This document shows, in pieces, positions 37,787 to 45,798 of a stretch of DNA of 64,000 bases; within the stretch, counting starts at the first letter, position 1; each line of letters opens with the position of its first letter. The stretch lies in assembly GCA_963932955.1 (NCBI GenBank), contig CAWVRK010000005.1, forward strand, positions 39,470 through 103,469. The letters are read 5' to 3'. Origin of the DNA: Flavicella sp963932955 (GTDB taxonomy: Bacteria > Bacteroidota > Bacteroidia > Flavobacteriales > Flavobacteriaceae). Under the pieces are notes generated by a model. That model worked only from the letters and a program-made list of their open reading frames with translations, was not told the origin of the DNA and ran no database searches. The position numbers were made by a program, and so were the translations under genes.

Positions 37787-38194
37787 TCAGGCATGGAAAG
37801 AGAAAGGTATCGGAGGTCGCAACAAGCAAGAAAAATAGGTGCTAGGTTTCCAAGGTGGACTGTGCCATTCATTTTTGGTCACGTTTTTTGGGCGCGAAAG
37901 GACGATAGTTTCATAAGAAACCGGAGCGACCGGGTATTTGCTAAAGTCTATTTGAGGTGCGCTTTTTTGATGTTGGTGGCTGTCGTCAGAATGTTGAACA
38001 CTGAGATTTTTTTGGAGTTGTTTCTTAAGGTAACACTTCCCATTACATGCCAATGCAGGACGTTCCCTGTTTTCGCACAAGACAGCGACGATATGAGCTT
38101 TATTGGCAGAATATTCTAGCACCGGCAAAAGAGGTCGTAACATGGCCAGCAGGTACAAGCAATAAAAAAACAAGGCTGCGAACTCTTTTTTCAT
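37787..38194 (-). CDS. Small Bacteroidota protein with CENR..CNGKCYL motif
   Basis: A 135-residue protein of unknown function. A single N-terminal hydrophobic segment (FAALFFYCLYLLAMLRPLLPVLEY) acts as a signal or anchor. It is followed by LCENRERPALACNGKCYLKKQL, a three-cysteine motif I recognise from many Bacteroidota small proteins, and a His-containing linker (HSDDSHQHQ). The cysteines and histidines would suit metal binding or a redox role. It lies 42 bases after menA on the same strand. A -7-like TATTTTTG (minus strand, 38214-38221) precedes it, so it may be transcribed separately. Confidence 0.7.
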   Translation of the reverse strand: MKKEFAALFFYCLYLLAMLRPLLPVLEYSANKAHIVAVLCENRERPALACNGKCYLKKQLQKNLSVQHSDDSHQHQKSAPQIDFSKYPVAPVSYETIVLSRPKNVTKNEWHSPPWKPSTYFSCLLRPPIPFSFHA

Positions 38195-38236
38195 AGGTTT
38201 TGAAAATCGGTGACAAAAATATACTTTTTAATGCAC

Positions 38237-39157
38237 TTAAAAAAGCTGACCCAAACCAAATAAGAGGGCAAACAAAAAAGTGCTCAATGCCAATTTTTTC
38301 AATTCTGGATCCAAGTCTTTTGGATCGTTGCTTCTTCTGACAACAAGTCCGTGCTTGGCAATGGGCAAAAAAGCGCTTAAAAACAAAAATTGATAAGGGG
38401 ATTGGAAGTCTAGCAGGACATAGACAGTCGCTGAAGAAAAAGCCAATAAAAGGAGTATCTCATGGTATGATTTGGCTTTGTCTGCACCCATTTTCACAAC
38501 CAGTGTGTTTTTTTGGGAGCGCAAATCGGAAGCGCGGTCTCGCATGTTGTTGAGATTCAAAACACCGACACTTAAGAAACCGATGGCACAAGCAGGAAGG
38601 ATGTCAAGGGCGTAAAAGCTTTTTACTTGTAAGAAAGCACTTCCCAAAACACCCAGAAGACCAAAGAACAAAAAAACAAAAAGATCTCCAAACCCACTGT
38701 AACCATAAGCATTTTTCCCCATGGTGTATTTGATAGCCGCCAGAATACTGGCGATTCCGAGCAATAAAAAAAGAACCGAATGATAAAAATCACCATCTCC
38801 GAAAGAGATATAAATCAATACCAATGCCAAGACAAAGGTAACGAGTGCAGTAATCGAGATGCCCCACAACATTTGCTGTGGTTGGATGTTCCCACTTTGC
38901 AACGCTCTTTTGGGACCAATCCTCTCTGCATTGTCTGTCCCTTTGACGCCGTCACCATAGTCGTTTGCAAAATTAGAAAGCACTTGAAATCCGACGGTTG
39001 TCAAAAAAGCCAACAAGACAATTTTCCATGAAAACTCTCCGTGTTTGGCCGCCAAAAAAGTGCCCGTAACGATTCCCGATAAGGACAAAGGCAAAGTTCT
39101 CAGTCGTGCCGCTTCAATCCAATGTTTTCCCTGTGTGGTGCTTTTTTTTGTTTGCAT
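38237..39157 (-). CDS. menA: 1,4-dihydroxy-2-naphthoate polyprenyltransferase MenA
   Basis: Membrane UbiA-family prenyltransferase of 306 residues that attaches the isoprenoid tail to DHNA in menaquinone synthesis. The two Asp-rich Mg-prenyl-diphosphate motifs are NDYGDGVKGTDN and NNMRDRASDLRSQK. About eight membrane helices are visible. It lies 16 bases downstream of mnmA on the same strand, so the two are cotranscribed. menC and menE are 2-5 kb further along the same strand. Confidence 0.95.
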   Translation of the reverse strand: MQTKKSTTQGKHWIEAARLRTLPLSLSGIVTGTFLAAKHGEFSWKIVLLAFLTTVGFQVLSNFANDYGDGVKGTDNAERIGPKRALQSGNIQPQQMLWGISITALVTFVLALVLIYISFGDGDFYHSVLFLLLGIASILAAIKYTMGKNAYGYSGFGDLFVFLFFGLLGVLGSAFLQVKSFYALDILPACAIGFLSVGVLNLNNMRDRASDLRSQKNTLVVKMGADKAKSYHEILLLLAFSSATVYVLLDFQSPYQFLFLSAFLPIAKHGLVVRRSNDPKDLDPELKKLALSTFLFALLFGLGQLF

Positions 39158-39173
39158 GTTTTTTTACTGTTTT

Positions 39174-40361
39174 CTATGAGATAACACCGGACCCAAGCAA
39201 TTCTTCTCCTGCATACCAAGCGACAAACTGTCCTTCTGTAATTGCAGATTGGGGGCTTTCAAAAGCCACATACATACCCGTACTCACTTTGTAGAGAGTG
39301 GCTTTTTCCAGTTTTTGACGGTAGCGAATGCGCGCTTTTACGCACATTTCTTCTCCGTCTTTTAAAGACAAATCTTCACGAATCCAATGCAACTCTTCAT
39401 TGCTCACGAACAAAACGTTTCTAAACAAGCCTGGGTGTTGCTTGCCTTCTCCTGTGTAAATGGTGTTTTCTTTTACGTCGGTTTCAATTACGAACAAGGG
39501 TTCCACCGTCCCTCCTACCGCCAACCCTTTGCGTTGGCCTTTGGTAAAATAATGGGCTCCCTGGTGTTTGCCCATGATTTTTCCGTCGGAAATAGCGTAG
39601 CTGTATTTGTCAGCGAAAAAAGCGAGTTCCGCTTCTTTGTCGGCAAAGTCAGGCGGGGTTCTTTTGTAGATATCTGATGTTGAGGGAATATCGACAATGA
39701 GGCCTTCTTTGGGTTGTAATTTTTGTTGTAAAAAATCGGGCAATCGAACTTTTCCGATAAAACAAAGGCCCTGAGAATCTTTTTTCTCTGCCGTTACCAA
39801 TTTTTGTGCATTCGCAATTTTACGAACTTCCGGTTTTGTCAATTCTCCAATAGGAAACAAGGCTTTGGATAGCTGTTCTTGCGAAAGTTGGCACAAAAAA
39901 TACGACTGATCTTTGTTGCTGTCTCTTCCAGAAAGGAGTTGGTAGGTTTGCATTGTTTCAGATGTGAGTGTCCCTTTTCTGCAATAATGCCCTGTCGCAA
40001 CAAAATCGGCTCCAAGTTCCATTGCAATCTTCATAAAAACATCAAATTTGATTTCACGGTTGCACAAAACATCTGGATTGGGTGTTCTCCCCAACTCGTA
40101 TTCACGAAACATATAATTTACGATTCGCTCCTTGTACTGTTCGCTTAAATCGACGACTTGGAAGGGGATGCCTAATTTTTCAGCGACAAGCATCGCATCA
40201 TTGCTGTCCTCAAGCCATGGACATTCGTTGGAAATGGTCACCGAATCGTCGTGCCAATTTTTCATAAACAAGCCGATTACCTCATAGCCTTGTTGCTGCA
40301 ATAGATACGCAGCTACACTGCTATCAACACCTCCTGAAAGCCCTACTATGACACGTTTCAT
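39174..40361 (-). CDS. mnmA: tRNA 2-thiouridylase MnmA
   Basis: Puts the 2-thio group on U34 of Lys, Glu and Gln tRNAs. The PP-loop is GLSGGVDSSVAAYL at the N terminus. The two catalytic cysteines are in NPDVLCNREIKF and SQGLCFIGKV, and the tRNA-binding GTVEPLFVIETD region follows. I chose the ATG at 40361 (395 residues) since MKRVIVGLSGGVDSS is the family start. A promoter with both elements lies 20-50 bases upstream, and menA follows after 16 bases. Confidence 0.96.
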   Translation of the reverse strand: MKRVIVGLSGGVDSSVAAYLLQQQGYEVIGLFMKNWHDDSVTISNECPWLEDSNDAMLVAEKLGIPFQVVDLSEQYKERIVNYMFREYELGRTPNPDVLCNREIKFDVFMKIAMELGADFVATGHYCRKGTLTSETMQTYQLLSGRDSNKDQSYFLCQLSQEQLSKALFPIGELTKPEVRKIANAQKLVTAEKKDSQGLCFIGKVRLPDFLQQKLQPKEGLIVDIPSTSDIYKRTPPDFADKEAELAFFADKYSYAISDGKIMGKHQGAHYFTKGQRKGLAVGGTVEPLFVIETDVKENTIYTGEGKQHPGLFRNVLFVSNEELHWIREDLSLKDGEEMCVKARIRYRQKLEKATLYKVSTGMYVAFESPQSAITEGQFVAWYAGEELLGSGVIS

Positions 40362-40381
40362 TTCTTGTAAATTTAAGGTTA

Positions 40382-40411
40382 CAAAGATAGGCAATTGGAC
40401 CTTAGTTCAAA
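40382..40411 (-). promoter_or_regulatory. Promoter of mnmA-menA
   Basis: On the minus strand, TTTG (40408-40411), 18 bases and TATCTTTG (40382-40389). The predicted leader to the ATG at 40361 is about 15 bases. Confidence 0.6.
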
Positions 40412-40419
40412 AGCGGGTT

Positions 40420-40563
40420 TCAAAGATTCTGAAGGTTTTTGTTGTGTGCAGAAATAGCAAGAAGAAAGTGCCATTTTCTCAGTTGGATTTTCTTTTCTTG
40501 GGCAATGGCGGAAAAGGCTCCCATTAAAAATAAGCAGGTAAAAAAACGGAATGTTGTTTTCAT
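40420..40563 (-). CDS. Short secreted peptide or remnant
   Basis: A 47-codon frame with a complete signal peptide (MKTTFRFFTCLFLMGAFSAIAQ) and a tail of only 25 residues (EKKIQLRKWHFLLAISAHNKNLQNL). It fills the gap between holA and mnmA and has no counterpart I recognise. The signal peptide argues against chance, but the short mature part suggests either a small exported peptide or the leftover start of a larger gene. The -33 box of the mnmA promoter adjoins its end. Confidence 0.4.
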   Translation of the reverse strand: MKTTFRFFTCLFLMGAFSAIAQEKKIQLRKWHFLLAISAHNKNLQNL

Positions 40564-40658
40564 ATCAAGTGATCATTTGCACGTAGTATTTACAAATACG
40601 CATTTTTTTTTTGCAGAACATTCAATACAATCCGATTCTAGGAAAGCGCCGTTTCGAA

Positions 40659-41660
40659 TCAGTGCAAAATTTTAAACAGCAACTCTTTTAGCAAATCTCT
40701 TTGAGAAATGGTGGCTCCCACACCTTTGCTTTTGACGTCAGCTTCCCTGAGATAAGCGATGATTTGAGATACTTTTCGCATGGGGTAATTGCGAGACGCC
40801 ATGACATAATCATCTACAAAATAAGGACTTACCCCTAATTTCTTCGCGACATTCCCTTTTGATTTGTCGAGTAAACCATGGTACAAAAACAACTGCGTAA
40901 AATAGCTGTTCAACAAAGAAATGGTCATGACTGTTGGGTTGCTTTTCGGGTTGTTGGAAAAGTAATTGATTATTTGATTGGCTTTGACTGTGTTTTTGAC
41001 CCCAATCGCTTTTCGCAATTCAAAATTATTAAAGTCTTTGCTGATGCCGATGTTTTCTTCGATGTGGGCTGGATTGATGCAGGTTCCTTCAGGAAGAATC
41101 AAAACAAGCTTGTCCAATTCATTGCTGATTTTACTCAAATTGGTTCCCAAAAACTCGACCAACATCTGGGCAGCCTTGGGTTCCATTTGGTAATTTTTAC
41201 CGTTCAATACCCGGCGAATCCAGTCAGCCACCTGGTTTTCATACAATTTCTTGCTCTCAAAGACAAGACCACTTTTGGAGATGGCTTTGTGCAATTTCTT
41301 ACGCTTGTCTAAGGTTTTGTATTTGTAATTGAACACCAATACTGTTGACGGTTGCGGATTTTCAGCATAGGAGGCGAGTTTCTCAATGCTTCGAGAAAGG
41401 TCTTGGGCTTCTTTGACGACAATCACTGTTTTTTCGGCCATCATCGGGAAACGTTTGGCATTGGAAACAATCTCTTCTACTGATACATCCCTTCCGTACA
41501 AGACCATTTGGTTGAACCCTTTTTCTTCTTCAGTCAAGACATTATTTTCGATGTAGGTGGAAATTTTATCGATGTAATAGGACTCTTCACCCATCAAAAA
41601 GTAAATGGGTTTGGTTTGCCCATTTTTGATAGCTGCTACAATTTCATTTACTTGGTTCAT
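40659..41660 (-). CDS. holA: DNA polymerase III subunit delta (HolA)
   Basis: Clamp-loader subunit that opens the beta clamp. The start QVNEIVAAIKNGQTKPIYFLMGEESYYIDKI, AKRFPMMAEKTVIVVKEAQDL and VLVFNYKYKTLDKRKKLHKAI follow the delta-subunit pattern, with KISNELDKLVLIL in the collar-linking part. I start it at the ATG at 41660 (333 residues), the family start; the open frame continues for 75 bases but reads poorly. It is divergent from the HsdR-N gene at 41763. Confidence 0.93.
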   Translation of the reverse strand: MNQVNEIVAAIKNGQTKPIYFLMGEESYYIDKISTYIENNVLTEEEKGFNQMVLYGRDVSVEEIVSNAKRFPMMAEKTVIVVKEAQDLSRSIEKLASYAENPQPSTVLVFNYKYKTLDKRKKLHKAISKSGLVFESKKLYENQVADWIRRVLNGKNYQMEPKAAQMLVEFLGTNLSKISNELDKLVLILPEGTCINPAHIEENIGISKDFNNFELRKAIGVKNTVKANQIINYFSNNPKSNPTVMTISLLNSYFTQLFLYHGLLDKSKGNVAKKLGVSPYFVDDYVMASRNYPMRKVSQIIAYLREADVKSKGVGATISQRDLLKELLFKILH

Positions 41661-41729
41661 ATCGTTGATTTGGCTTTCAAAGGCCTGTATTGGAAAAAAT
41701 GGCTCGAAAGATGCATGTACATGAACCCA

Positions 41730-41758
41730 TTGCATCTGTCGAAAAATCCTTAGTTTTG
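41730..41758 (+). promoter_or_regulatory. Promoter of the HsdR-N gene, probably leaderless
   Basis: TTG (41730-41732), 18 bases and TAGTTTTG (41751-41758). The element ends four bases before the ATG at 41763, so the transcript should begin at or next to the start codon. Confidence 0.55.
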
Positions 41759-41762
41759 TGCT

Positions 41763-42206
41763 ATGACTGTGTTGAACTTGCCTTTTTACAAATTCAAAAT
41801 CAAAAGTAGCGAAAATAAGCGACTCCTATTTGATGCAATCCGAAAAAAATATGTGGTCCTGACTCCTGAAGAATGGGTGCGTCAGCACTTTGTATGTTAT
41901 TTAATAGAAGAAAAGAAATACCCTGCTTCCTTAATTGCCGTCGAAAAACAAGTGACGGTAAACAATTTAAAAAAAAGAACCGATATTTTGATTTTCAATC
42001 GGGAGGGACGTCACGAAATTGTGGTCGAATGCAAAGCACCATCGGTGCCCATTACCCAAAGTACTTTTGACCAAATTGCACGCTACAACTTAAAACTAAA
42101 GGCCAACTACTTGGTTGTTACCAATGGCCTCAGTCATTTTTATTGCCAAATGGACTTTAAAAACAAAACCTACTTATTTTTAGACGACATTCCTTCTTAT
42201 CAATGA
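41763..42206 (+). CDS. Stand-alone type I restriction HsdR N-terminal-domain protein
   Basis: A 147-residue PD-(D/E)XK nuclease-fold protein. The catalytic core is RTDILIFNREGRHEIVVECKAPSV, with Asp, then Glu-x-Lys, and a downstream Gln-containing helix (FDQIARYNLKL). An N-terminal helix (TPEEWVRQHFVCYLIEE) is typical of the HsdR-N family. No methylase, specificity or helicase subunit is nearby, so this is not a restriction system. It is a widespread flavobacterial single-domain protein of unknown role, beside holA. Confidence 0.88.
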   Translation: MTVLNLPFYKFKIKSSENKRLLFDAIRKKYVVLTPEEWVRQHFVCYLIEEKKYPASLIAVEKQVTVNNLKKRTDILIFNREGRHEIVVECKAPSVPITQSTFDQIARYNLKLKANYLVVTNGLSHFYCQMDFKNKTYLFLDDIPSYQ

Positions 42207-42372
42207 TTTTTTTCTCGCTACTTTAACAAGAGCAAACAGGCAAAGAGTCGCAAAATTAAAGTAAATTTGCAGGTGCCTTCTCTATTTTGAGTACTTGTAT
42301 TTCACTTCAAGTATACGAACAATTACTTGGCAGATAGGCTTCTTTAAAAATCACATTGCACTCATTGGATTT

Positions 42373-43368
42373 ATGAAAATCGCTGTAGTTATTTTGAACT
42401 GGAATGGAAGAAAGTTGTTGGAGACTTTTTTACCTTCACTAGTGCGCTACAGTAAGGAAGCAAGCCTATACGTAGTGGACAATGCTTCTAAAGACGATTC
42501 GGTTTCATTTATCAAGACAAATTTTCCGGAAGTTCAAGTGGTTGTCAATACAGAAAATGGAGGATTTTCCAAGGGCTATAACGAGGCTTTGAAACAAATT
42601 GACGCCAGTATTTACGCCTTGGTCAATTCGGATGTGGAAGTGTCGGAAAACTGGCTTTCCCCGGTTATTGAGGAGTTTCAAAACCACCCTTCCACAGGTA
42701 TTGTACAGCCAAAAATCCTGGATTATAAAAACAGAGATACTTTTGAGTATGCAGGAGCTGGAGGAGGCTTTTTGGATGCATTGGGTTATCCCTATTGCCG
42801 AGGACGTATTTTCAATTCCTTGGAAAAAGACCGAGGACAGTTCGATGATTCCATCTCCATACAATGGGCTTCGGGTGCTTGTTTTTTTATCAAAAAAAGC
42901 ATTTTTCAAGAATTGGAAGGCTTCGACGAAGATTATTTTGCACACCAAGAAGAAATTGATTTGTGTTGGAGAACTTTCAACTTAGGGCATGACATACGCT
43001 ATGTAGGAGCTTCGACCGTTTACCACGTAGGTGGTGCTACACTGCAAGAAAGCAATGCGTACAAAACTTTTTTAAATTTCAGAAACAGCTTGTATTCTTT
43101 GGTAAAAAACCTTCCTTCTGACAAAGTGTTGCAATTGGTTTTCATTCGAATGTGTTTGGACGGCATCGCAGGGATTCGCTTTGTCATACAAGGCAGGCCA
43201 ATTCATACAATCGCCATTTTAAAATCACACATCAGTTTTTATAGGAATGCAAAAAAAATGTTTGCTAAGAGAGCGAACTCAAAACATAAACAAAAATTTT
43301 TTCAAACAAAAAGCATCGTTTGGAGTCATTTTGTGATGAATATCCGAAAATGGAACAAACTTGTTTGA
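42373..43368 (+). CDS. Glycosyltransferase family 2 protein
   Basis: GT-A fold transferase of 331 residues. It begins MKIAVVILNWNGRKLLETFLPSL, with VVDNASKDDS for nucleotide-sugar binding, ALVNSDVEVSENWL (DxD-like) and FDEDYFAHQEEIDLCWR as the acceptor motif. This is the rhamnosyl-type subgroup that adds sugars to surface polysaccharide. The C-terminal part is amphipathic and basic, suggesting membrane contact. I chose the ATG at 42373 because the fold starts there; the open frame extends to 42295. A -7-like TAAATTTG lies at 42262-42269. Confidence 0.9.
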   Translation: MKIAVVILNWNGRKLLETFLPSLVRYSKEASLYVVDNASKDDSVSFIKTNFPEVQVVVNTENGGFSKGYNEALKQIDASIYALVNSDVEVSENWLSPVIEEFQNHPSTGIVQPKILDYKNRDTFEYAGAGGGFLDALGYPYCRGRIFNSLEKDRGQFDDSISIQWASGACFFIKKSIFQELEGFDEDYFAHQEEIDLCWRTFNLGHDIRYVGASTVYHVGGATLQESNAYKTFLNFRNSLYSLVKNLPSDKVLQLVFIRMCLDGIAGIRFVIQGRPIHTIAILKSHISFYRNAKKMFAKRANSKHKQKFFQTKSIVWSHFVMNIRKWNKLV

Positions 43369-43396
43369 GCAATCCAAAGCAAGTGTATTTGAGCAA

Positions 43397-44017
43397 CTAC
43401 AAAATATCCAAACTTCCTTTGCCTTTTCGCAATATTTGAGGGGTTTCTTCTGTAAGGTCTATGACCGTAGAAGCCAGATTGTCACCATAGCCTCCGTCAA
43501 TGACTAAGTCCACCTGGTGTTTCCATTTTTCGTAAATCAATTCTGGATCCGTGGTGTACTCCAACAAAGCGTCTTCGTCATGTATGGAAATGGAGACGAT
43601 GGGGTTTCCCAAAAGACGGACCAGCTCCAAGGCAATTTGATTGTCAGGAATCCGAATGCCGACCGTTTTTTTGTTTTTAAACGCATTTGGCAGGGTTTTG
43701 CTCCCTGGTAGAATAAAAGTATAGGGACCCGGCAAGGCTCGTTTCAAAATCTTGAACGTTTGGGTGTTAATCTGTTTTACGTAGTCTGATAGGTTGCTCA
43801 GGTCTTTGCAAATAAAAGAAAAATTGGCTTTTTCCAATTTGACGCCTTTGAGCTGGGCTATTTTTTTGAGCGCTTTTGGCTGAGTGATGTCACAGCCCAA
43901 ACCGTATACAGTATCCGTAGGATAAATAATCAAACCTCCTTTTTTCAAAACAGCCAATGCCTTTTGGATTTCCCTTGGGTGGATGTTATCTGGATATATT
44001 TTGATGAATTCTGACAT
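43397..44017 (-). CDS. L-threonylcarbamoyladenylate synthase (Sua5/YciO/YrdC)
   Basis: Makes threonylcarbamoyl-AMP from threonine, bicarbonate and ATP, the intermediate TsaD uses for t6A. The 206 residues contain IIYPTDTVYGLGCDI, FSFICKDLSNLSDYV, PGPYTFIL and VGIRIPDN as in the YrdC fold. Flavobacteria often have both a Sua5 and a YciO-like member; this short one may be either. A promoter with TTTG, 22 bases and TACTTTTG (minus strand, 44037-44070) lies just upstream, with a 15-base leader. Confidence 0.88.
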   Translation of the reverse strand: MSEFIKIYPDNIHPREIQKALAVLKKGGLIIYPTDTVYGLGCDITQPKALKKIAQLKGVKLEKANFSFICKDLSNLSDYVKQINTQTFKILKRALPGPYTFILPGSKTLPNAFKNKKTVGIRIPDNQIALELVRLLGNPIVSISIHDEDALLEYTTDPELIYEKWKHQVDLVIDGGYGDNLASTVIDLTEETPQILRKGKGSLDIL

Positions 44018-44094
44018 AAAAAAAAAGCGATTTACACAAAAGTAAGTATTAAATCCAAAAATTACTCAAATTGGTTTGCTTATTTTTGGGTGCT

Positions 44095-44943
44095 ATGAAA
44101 CCAACTGATTCCTTAGAACCGTTCTCAAAAACAAAAGCACAATACCAAGGTTTTATGGACACTCCTTCCCTTTTTTTAGGCACTGGATGTTATGTAAAAC
44201 AACCGTTGTTTGCCTTTGAAAAAGTTTCGCCTTTAAAAGGGGAACTCCAAGAACTCAAAAAGAATACGATGCTCGGCAAACGTGCTGAATTATTTTTCAA
44301 ACAACAGATAGAAGGCTCCAAAGACTACAAAGTCCTGGCTGATGGCATTCAGGTTTTCAAAGACAAACGAACAGTTGGCGAATTGGATTTTATCGTCCAA
44401 CATCGAAAAAGTTTGGAGGTCTTTCACACCGAACTCACCTATAAATTTTACGCATACGACCCCAACATTACTGCCGCAGCAATTGAGAAATGGATAGGTC
44501 CCAACAGAAAAGACACACTGGTCCAAAAGCTTGAGAAATTAAACACACGTCAGTTCCCACTACTCTATACCAAAGAGACCCAACTAAGATTCAAAAAGCT
44601 CGGCTTGCCCCTCGATGGAATTGCACAAAGATTGGTTTTCAAAGCACAATTGTTTGTTCCAGAAAACACCGTGCTATCTCTATTTCCCGAATTTAACAAA
44701 AATGCCATTCGAGGCAATTACATGCGTTTGGAAGCATTGACAAACAAGATTTCAAGCAATTCAAGGTTTTACCTCCCAAAAAAACAAGATTGGATGCTTC
44801 CTGCAGAAAACAACAGAACCTGGCTGGCCTTTTCCGAAATTAAAAACGAACTTACAAACAGTTTGGATGTGCAAAAATCACGGATTGTTTGGTCTAAAGA
44901 TGGTTCCGACAACTACAAAACACAACTGATCGTCTGGTGGTAA
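44095..44943 (+). CDS. DUF1853 family protein
   Basis: A 282-residue cytoplasmic protein of the DUF1853 family. The distinctive core is LGKRAELFFKQQIEGS, then GELDFIVQ and VFHTELTYKFYAYD, a pattern that looks like a PD-(D/E)XK nuclease active site (E..GELDFIV...E.....). Aromatic, basic C-terminal sequence follows (ENNRTWLAFSEIK). The biochemical role is unknown. I chose the ATG at 44095, which gives the family start; TATTTTTG at 44081-44088 is close enough that the transcript may be leaderless. Confidence 0.82.
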   Translation: MKPTDSLEPFSKTKAQYQGFMDTPSLFLGTGCYVKQPLFAFEKVSPLKGELQELKKNTMLGKRAELFFKQQIEGSKDYKVLADGIQVFKDKRTVGELDFIVQHRKSLEVFHTELTYKFYAYDPNITAAAIEKWIGPNRKDTLVQKLEKLNTRQFPLLYTKETQLRFKKLGLPLDGIAQRLVFKAQLFVPENTVLSLFPEFNKNAIRGNYMRLEALTNKISSNSRFYLPKKQDWMLPAENNRTWLAFSEIKNELTNSLDVQKSRIVWSKDGSDNYKTQLIVWW

Positions 44944-45046
44944 AAGACAGGCTTTCTTTTTAGTGAATTTTACAAATTCTGAGCTTTAGATTTCCTTCAA
45001 AAGAGTATATTTGTCAACTTTAATCAAACTTAAAACAAGACCTCCT

Positions 45047-45523
45047 ATGTGGTACGAATGCAAAATAAAATACAGCCGAATTGACGAAGACGAACGCAGC
45101 AAGACCTTTAACCAAGCCTACTTGTTTGACGCGCTGTCTTTTACAGAAGCTGAGGCACGCGTAAACGATGAAATGAGGCAGTACATTTCTACCGAATTTA
45201 AAATCACCAACATCAAAGTGGCTAATTTTTCAGAAATCTGTCCAAATGAAAATGGAGACCGTTGGTTCAAGTGTAAATTTGTCTGTGCTACCTTAGACGA
45301 AGACAGCGGTACGGAACGCAAATCCAATGCCTATGTGTTGGTGCAAGCAAACGATGTAAAAGATGCATACGAGACCTTGGAAGCAAGTCTTACAGATACG
45401 GTCAGTAATTACGAAATCCCCAGTGTCGTCGAATCACCGATCTTGGATGTTTTTCCATACTACGACGGTCAAGAAGAAACGCCTAATGAAAAGACAGAGG
45501 AGTTGGAACCTTCAGAAGCTTGA
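45047..45523 (+). CDS. DUF4494 family protein
   Basis: A 158-residue protein, start MWYECKIKYSRIDEDE, with two similar halves (CKIKYSRIDEDERSKTFNQAYLFDALSFTEAEARV and CKFVCATLDEDSGTERKSNAYVLVQANDVKDAYE) that look like tandem repeats of the same fold, and an acidic tail. This is the Bacteroidota DUF4494 family; its function is unknown. I chose the ATG at 45047; TATATTTG at 45006-45013 precedes it by a normal distance. The 275 bases downstream, before lipA, show no gene. Confidence 0.85.
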   Translation: MWYECKIKYSRIDEDERSKTFNQAYLFDALSFTEAEARVNDEMRQYISTEFKITNIKVANFSEICPNENGDRWFKCKFVCATLDEDSGTERKSNAYVLVQANDVKDAYETLEASLTDTVSNYEIPSVVESPILDVFPYYDGQEETPNEKTEELEPSEA

Positions 45524-45798
45524 AAAGTATCTAGGTGTAGTTGAAAGATTCAATTCCTGCTGAGGAGGTAAATCACATTCCAATTTTATAAAGGGTTAAA
45601 AAGCGCGAACAATTGCGACATTGCAGCGATTTGAAGCATCCGTGTTTCACCAAAAATTTAAAAACTCGGTTTGTGTAAATCAAAATTCCTAAAAGAAATA
45701 AAGGCACTTCTCGAATTACACACTTCCGTTTCACAAGGGAATGAGTAGTTTGTCAATAAGTTTCTTCGTAACTTTGCATGCTTATAAAACGATTCTCT

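Noticed and set aside
40439..40675. 78-codon plus-strand frame in the holA-mnmA gap
   Set aside because: It runs antisense to the signal-peptide frame and into the holA end, and has no recognisable protein character.
41763..42206. Type I restriction-modification system
   Set aside because: Only an HsdR N-terminal-type domain is present, with no helicase part, methylase or specificity subunit nearby.
45524..45798. Hidden gene or RNA in the 275-base gap before lipA
   Set aside because: I saw no frame with coding character, no strong hairpin and no repeat; only the -7 element of lipA at 45769-45776.
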